DNA of 64,000 nt, from the NCBI GenBank assembly GCA_940337035.1, contig OW679203.1, forward strand, positions 31,505,495 to 31,569,494. Direction: 5' to 3'. The stretch comes from Agriotes lineatus (lineage: Eukaryota > Arthropoda > Insecta > Coleoptera > Elateridae). Below are positions 58,936 through 64,000 of the stretch, in pieces. The notes below the pieces were generated by a model. The model saw only the letters and a program-made list of their open reading frames with translations. It made no database searches and had not been told where the DNA came from. The first letter of the stretch is position 1. Every line of letters starts with the position of its first letter. The translations under genes and the position numbers were made by a program.

Positions 58936-60302
58936 GAACAAGAACAATTACCCAATGAAAGGAAAACTGGATTAATAATCCCTATACACAAGAAGGGGAA
59001 TAGGACAGTCTGCAGCAATTACAGGGGTATAACCTTTTTAAATACACTGTACAAGATTCTCGCTAAAATTATTGGCAAAAGGCTAAATGTGTATTCAGAA
59101 GAAGTCCTGGGTGCGGCTTTAGGACGGAAAGATCAACGACCGACCAGATATTCATCATAAGACAAATACTCGAAAAGTCATGGGAATACAATGTAAACAT
59201 ACATCAACTGTTCGTAGATTTTAGGCAAGCCTATGATTCCATAGACAGAAAGGCACTAGGACATATTATAAGAGAGTTTGGAATTCCAGGAAAACTAATC
59301 CGAATGGTGGAGCTTACTCTAGAAAGCTCAACGAGCAAAGTGCTACTGCAAAATACAACATCCGAGCAGTTTGAAATAAAAACAGGGCTTAGACAGGGGG
59401 ACGCCCTCTCAACAATACTTTTCAACTTTGCTCTAGAAAAGGTAGTAAGAAGCCTCTCGATTAACTGGAAAGGCACTATAATGAACACATCTAAACAAAT
59501 ATTAGCTTTCGCAGATGACGTGGACCTAATAGGAAGAGGAATGGTTGAGGTAAAGGAAAGCCTCGTAGAAATGGAGAGAGAAGCCCAAAACATTGGTCTA
59601 AGAATCAATGAAGAAAAGACGAAATACTTAACAGTAGGAAGGCAGAGAGGAGGCAGAATTGGCCAGAATATAACTATGAACGAATATAATTTTGAAACAG
59701 TTCGAACCTTTAAATACCTTGGCTCCATAATCAATATTGACAATGATATGGAAGAGGAGATCAAAGCAAGAATTCTACAGGGAAACAAAAGTTTTTACGC
59801 TCTGCAACATATGTTTAAATCCAAACTCCTTTCCAGAGAATCAAAGGTTCGTATATATAAGACAGTAGTGCGTCCAGTAGTATTATACGGAAGTGAGACC
59901 TGGACAATGACACAAAAACAGGAAAATATGCTTAGAACTTTTGAAAATAAAGTAATCAGAAATATAGTGGGCCCGGTCTGGGAAGAGAACAACTGGAGAA
60001 GAAGAACAAACCGAGAAATAAAAGAAATTTTGGAAAATAGAACCATTATATCGATGATCAAGGCAGGAAGGATAAGGTGGGCAGGACACGTCATGAGAAT
60101 GGACAGCGACAGATACGCAAAAAAGGCAATGGAGGGCAACATACAAGGATCAAGAACAAGGGGAAGGCCCAGAAAAAGATGGAAGGATGGGGTAGAGGAT
60201 GATATTTCCAAACTGAATATTAACAACTGGAGGAGAGTAGCGCAAGATAGAACTGCTTGGAGAGCTGTTGTGGAGTCGGCCAAGACCCAGTTAGGGACAT
60301 AA
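58936..60302 (+). pseudogene. RTE-like LINE, RT and C-terminal region
   Basis: After the nonsense codon the same frame continues with IPIHKKGN, CSNYRGITFLN and KILAKIIGKRL until about 59110. A small deletion there shifts the frame just before CGFRTERSTTDQI. The shifted frame is open to a TAA at 60300-60302. It carries FRQAYDSIDRKA (first catalytic Asp), GLRQGDALSTILFNFALE, FADDVDL (catalytic Asps), TFKYLGS, RPVVLYGSETW, RIRWAGHVMRM, and a basic GRPRKRWKDGVEDD ending in WRRVAQDRTAWR. The annotated ATG at 59304 is internal to the domain and is not a true start. The RT core is otherwise complete. Confidence 0.85.
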
Positions 60303-60901
60303 AGGCCATTGATTGATTGATTGAAAATGTTAGTGGTTATGACAGTTCATTCATCACTAAACAAATTTTGATGCGCTTTTGTTTATTTTAACAACGAATT
60401 AAAGTTAACCTCAGATTAGTGGTCTTTATAAGACTGGCTGTAAGTGTAATATACCACCATTAGTGATTTTCTATATCTATTCTTGTCACACGATTTTCTC
60501 AAGCTTGAGATAAAAAACACAAAATAACAATAATTTGACTTTACAGCAGTCCCCAAAAACTAGTGTCTTCTTTATTGCACTTGGGAAATTTGTATTTGTT
60601 ATCTTTATCTTACAATTTTTTCACGCAAAATGGAATGGCGGTACCCTACACTTAGTGTGTTGATCTAGCGACCTTATTGAATCACGGATAAAGAAATTGA
60701 CCAAGAATAAGCAAGCCCATTTACCACATTAATGCAATGTTGTACGAAGCTGGTTGAAATGTTTATATGTACTTTCTTTTAAAATTCTGAATAACTTACT
60801 TCTATTTAGTTATTGTTTCATTTGTTAACAAATGTAGCGGTCCGTCTTACATTAGTAAAAATAATACCGGTCCGCCGCATTAAATAGTTTGAGAAGCACT
60901 G

Positions 60902-62640
60902 GAGTAGTTGACTTCTCTAAAAACTAGAAACATTGCTTCGGTGCAGGACCTTGCCAAACAAACCTCATAATTGGAGATACTTGCATTCAGGTTAATTAAT
61001 AGCTGTCCCTTGGAATGCCAATCGGAGTCCATCTTCTTCAGTTGATATCGCTTACGAAGATTCACTTGCATGTGTTCACTTCCTTGAAATAAATGCAATA
61101 ACATAACCTGCCTGGTCACAGAATTATAATAGGTTGCTAGGCAGCTGTTTAATCGTATAATCACAAAATCAAACGCTGGATAACTATAATACCAATTTTT
61201 TATTTGGCAATTTTTATGTATTTATTTTGTTTCTGGAGCACACAGTTGTATAGCTTATCTTACCACAAGCAAATACGAAAAGTTTATAGACTATGTTTAC
61301 AATCGAAAACAAAAATGTAATTGAGCACGCAAAAATCAGCTGAATGTTTTTTAACATTACTCCCAAAATTTAAACTGAATAAAAAAATAATAATTACATT
61401 TGACTTATATAAAAGTTAATTAACCGCAAAATACTTATTCCAATACTGAAGTCCCAAAATTACAACCGTTTTGGTATGTAACATGACAAAAATCCGAAAA
61501 TATTAAAGTTTCTTCGCTTATATATAAAACACATTTCAAACTCATTCGATTTAAACTATAACAATATTTAATCTTGTCTATTTCCTAGCTGTAACTAACT
61601 TTACACGGGATTTCAGCTCAAATAGAAAGTACAATGGACTAAAAAATTTGACGGTTGGCAAATATATTTATTTTTTATAATTCTTACCCTGAAAACCGTT
61701 TATAGGCTTACAATAACATTAAATTTTGCTTGCACGCCTCATATTATTTATGTATGCACAATTTTTTAACTTGCAAGGGATTTTTAACACTCATTTTTTA
61801 CGATAGTCTAGTTTACATGATGCTTCATATGGTTAATTAAATATGGCTTATAAGAGAAAATTTATACCCAAATCTCAATCATGGAAGATCAAATCATAAA
61901 GTACATGAAAATTAAATTTCACCCGAATCCGATGTAGTTTGACTGAGGAATCTTAAATCGTAAACTTTCTTATGAACGGCATGACATGTAAACCCCAATT
62001 TATATATTTTAAGGTCTTATTAATGCCAAATCTAGCCAGAACCAACATGCTATAACTTACATAACCTAACAATTTGGGGAATTACACAACCTCATCTAAT
62101 TCGATAACTTTTCTTTGATGTCATGGTATAACCCACCTTAATTTAAATTGATTTATGTGCAAATTTACTTGACAAGACCACTTAAAATTGCTCAAGAACC
62201 ATGAGACCAAACTCTCGAAAGAAATTAGTGCAGGGTTTAACAGTCTTATATTTTTTAAAATAGCTCTAATAGCCATAGTCTTAAAAGTTGCCGTGAGCTC
62301 ATTGTCTTTCGTAATGTTATTAAAAATTAAAGCCTCTTGCTAGTCAAAAATTGTTCTTTATTTTGCCGATCCCACGCAGAAATCATATATTCCCACATAA
62401 TTTGAAATAAAATCAAACGTAATGTGCTTATGTTGGTCTCTATATACTAGAATATATTAGCTTGGAGTGTAAAATATTGACACAGTGTGGACTATGGCTT
62501 AATGTCTTTAGGGAACTTATTGAAACAGCTTCACACTTTCGACATTCGTATTAGGTTATTCACTATCAGCCTCACTAGTGACGTCGATATATTGGGCTAG
62601 ATTTCGTTTGACCTTAAATGCACGTCTCTCTTTCTTAGTT
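60902..62640. other. AT-rich DNA without a gene
   Basis: No coding motif or repeat unit is recognised. The 94-codon minus frame at its left edge (60880-61164) overlaps the hAT terminus and is unrecognised. Confidence 0.5.
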
Positions 62641-62644
62641 CGTA

Positions 62645-62870
62645 GTGCTCAGGGCTTGGACAAAGAGCAATGTTTTTATCTTGCTTCCTTATGTGTTCTT
62701 TAATACCTAGTTACTAGCCCTAGTTCAAAGTGAAGCTGATCGTTAGTCATAAACCAAAGCGCGTTAGAGGAGATTCTTAGCAATTTATCGTAAAGAATTT
62801 GTATTTTTTCAATGTTCGTTTTGAACGAATTACCCCATATTTGGCATGCATAGATGACTAACCGACTGTA
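62645..62870 (-). pseudogene. Jockey-like LINE C-terminal scrap
   Basis: The minus strand reads LVIYACQIWGNSFKTNIEKI, then LYDKLLRISSNALWF and NDQLHFELG. This is the conserved stretch after the RT domain of Jockey-group LINEs, which resembles YAxPVWGxAxxxNIxKLQxxQNKxLRxIxNAPWY. A stop follows, and a shifted ending with HYELRKRDVH can be read down to about 62645. It is a small dead fragment. Confidence 0.65.
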
Positions 62871-62875
62871 CCTTT

Positions 62876-64000
62876 ACAGTTTGCACTGTCGAATGACCAA
62901 ACTATGGCATTGAATCACACACTTTCAGTGATGACTAACAAATTACAGTTCTATGATTGCCTGATATGCTAGTCGCAGTTCCCAATGGCGATACTTTCTC
63001 TATTGTGTCACTCGATAACGCGATCGCTTTATTTGTTGGCATGCTGGTCCCAAATTGCCAAACTGCATTGTCTGCAAGACTTCGGCTTTCCACAAAGTTG
63101 CTAGCAGCTATGGCAACGCTTTTCTTTTCTATTAATTTCCCATAAAATTCTAAAACCTTGCTTTATCCTAGCGCTGAAACGCAACTTTCAAAAATTGTTC
63201 GCCCGGGGTTTACTTCTGCCCGTGAGACCAAAACTCCGAAATCAAACCGGCTTCTCACTCAATCTTCCTGCTCAGCACGCGAATTCCGGCGCTAACTGCG
63301 ACCTGCTTAAATACATTGGAACGCCTAAAACTAGTTAAAAACCATGTAACAAAAACCAATACAGAACGCACACTTACGAAGTGGCTATATCTATATCACG
63401 TATGACTGCAAACACACTCAAGCGATATAGGTCAAATTCCCATTTCAAAACTTACGAAAGGTTTGTACAAAAGAGTAGTTCAATAATTATAACTGGTCAT
63501 AATTGTACTGCCTGGTTACAGGATATGTGGTAGTTTGAAATCGTATAAACTTATTCGATTAGGTTTTCATTTTTTGTTGACGAGAGGGTACCTCGGCATA
63601 CATTACAAGATCAGCGATAGTTTCAGGAATGTCGTACATGAACCTGCCAATCTGCAATCTGTTTTTCGAAAACGGATGCAACAGCTTTGATACATTCAGG
63701 CAAATTGAGGTTGGTGATTGTGCATTTAAGAGCTTCAATCCATACAAACAAACCCCTTTAAATCGTTTCAAAAACTGTTTTAAGTTGATTACACGTAGAA
63801 TGTCCTTTCTTAATTTAGAATTTTGAGTGTGGCTATTTATCACTGAGTCTGAGGTAAATTATTTTTTGTAGGATTTAAATATATCTGTTAAAATGCTAAT
63901 TGAAGATAGTAGCCTATTGTGATGAGTTCCTCATCGGAAGATCTTTAGTTATTATTAGAGTCCGTCAAAATATTCCCGTATTTTTTCAAAATATAGCATA
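62876..64000. other. No gene seen
   Basis: This is AT-rich DNA with short frames on both strands (up to 94 codons at 63559-63843) that show no recognisable domain. Confidence 0.45.

Larger units (their letters stand above)
57204..60323 (+). mobile_element. Nearly intact RTE-like LINE (3.1 kb)
   Basis: The element is flanked by AAAACGTTAG (57194-57203) and AAAATGTTAG (60324-60333), a probable target duplication with one change. The 5' end has a short leader with CTTGTCGTAAGAGGCGACTA. The single long coding region carries APE endonuclease, then reverse transcriptase. The 3' end closes with an ATTG/GATT tandem tail (about 60308-60323) in place of poly(A), a habit of RTE-type elements. Two lesions break the coding region. 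It lies inside a hAT-like element. Confidence 0.85.
56938..60901. mobile_element. hAT-like element split by a LINE
   Basis: CAATGTTTCTCAAAGTGGTGGTCCG at 56938 onward (key part CAATGTTTCTCAAA) faces its complement AGTTTGAGAAGCACTG ending at 60901. Both ends continue inward with GGTCCG and ACCGGT words. CAGTGNTTCTCAAA is a familiar hAT-type terminus. Without the inserted LINE the element would be about 0.85 kb, with no transposase visible. Flanking octamers (AACTAACA and GAGTAGTT) do not match, so the target duplication has decayed or the limits are slightly off. Confidence 0.6.

Noticed and set aside
59304..59306. ATG at 59304 as the start of a separate RT gene
   Set aside because: RT motifs such as FRQAYDS lie upstream in the same frame. 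The ATG is internal, and the break comes from a deletion near 59110.
57405..60283. Long minus-strand frames opposite the RTE-like LINE (for example 59231-59788 and 59795-60283)
   Set aside because: They are shadows of the plus-strand coding region, which has clear endonuclease and RT motifs.

Overview
The window looks like an intergenic or heterochromatin-like piece of a large, AT-rich arthropod genome, most likely an insect. The evidence is the repeat complement: RTE-like and Jockey/CR1-group LINEs, mariner, hAT, IS630/Tc1-type and Helitron relics, a 5S rRNA-derived SINE and long satellite arrays. I found no host protein-coding gene that I can defend. Almost every recognisable reading frame belongs to a transposable element.

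Layout. 1-2.7 kb: AT-rich DNA with a dispersed repeat (about 60-360) and a (GATA)n-tailed LINE-like end. 3.5-3.9 kb: broken RTE-type reverse transcriptase, minus strand. 3.96-8.72 kb: satellite A, with 75-110 bp monomers organised into a 381 bp higher-order unit. 9.58-10.3 kb: unique block rich in homeodomain-type motifs. 10.8-22.75 kb: satellite B, about 12 kb, with sub-repeats of about 22 bp inside monomers of about 173-181 bp, plus a 635 bp tandem duplication. It carries a 5S-derived SINE at its left edge and a short LINE-like coding scrap near 16 kb. 23.8-24.7 kb: CpG-rich unique block with a PBX/MEIS-type site. 27.76-29.62 kb: element with inverted repeats of about 300 bp enclosing a frameshifted XPG/FEN-like nuclease gene with a Cys-rich tail. 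30.9-31.75 kb: palindromic hairpin elements.

32.5-37.2 kb: a complete, very young, non-autonomous LTR retrotransposon on the minus strand, with two 1,520 bp LTRs of about 99.7% identity, an ATTG target duplication and no gag or pol. 38.75-40.27 kb: a hAT deletion derivative with a transposase C-terminal remnant. 41.2-45.06 kb: satellite C (about 400 bp units) interrupted by a 5'-truncated Jockey/CR1-group LINE with an open 641-codon reverse transcriptase frame. 46.1-46.7 kb: mariner pseudogene. 49.1-50.6 kb: two decayed RTE 3' ends in opposite orientations. 50.8-52.25 kb: IS630-like transposase pseudogene with a predicted 312 bp intron. 53.17-53.94 kb: Helitron with an expanded (GGGAC)n tract. 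54.1 kb: LINE scrap. 56.94-60.90 kb: hAT-like inverted termini split by a nearly intact 3.1 kb RTE-like LINE. 62.65-62.87 kb: LINE scrap.

The history reads as old satellites and DNA-transposon relics, then LINE insertions into them, with the LTR element and the RTE-like LINE among the youngest arrivals. Clade names rest on motifs read by eye, without database searches.
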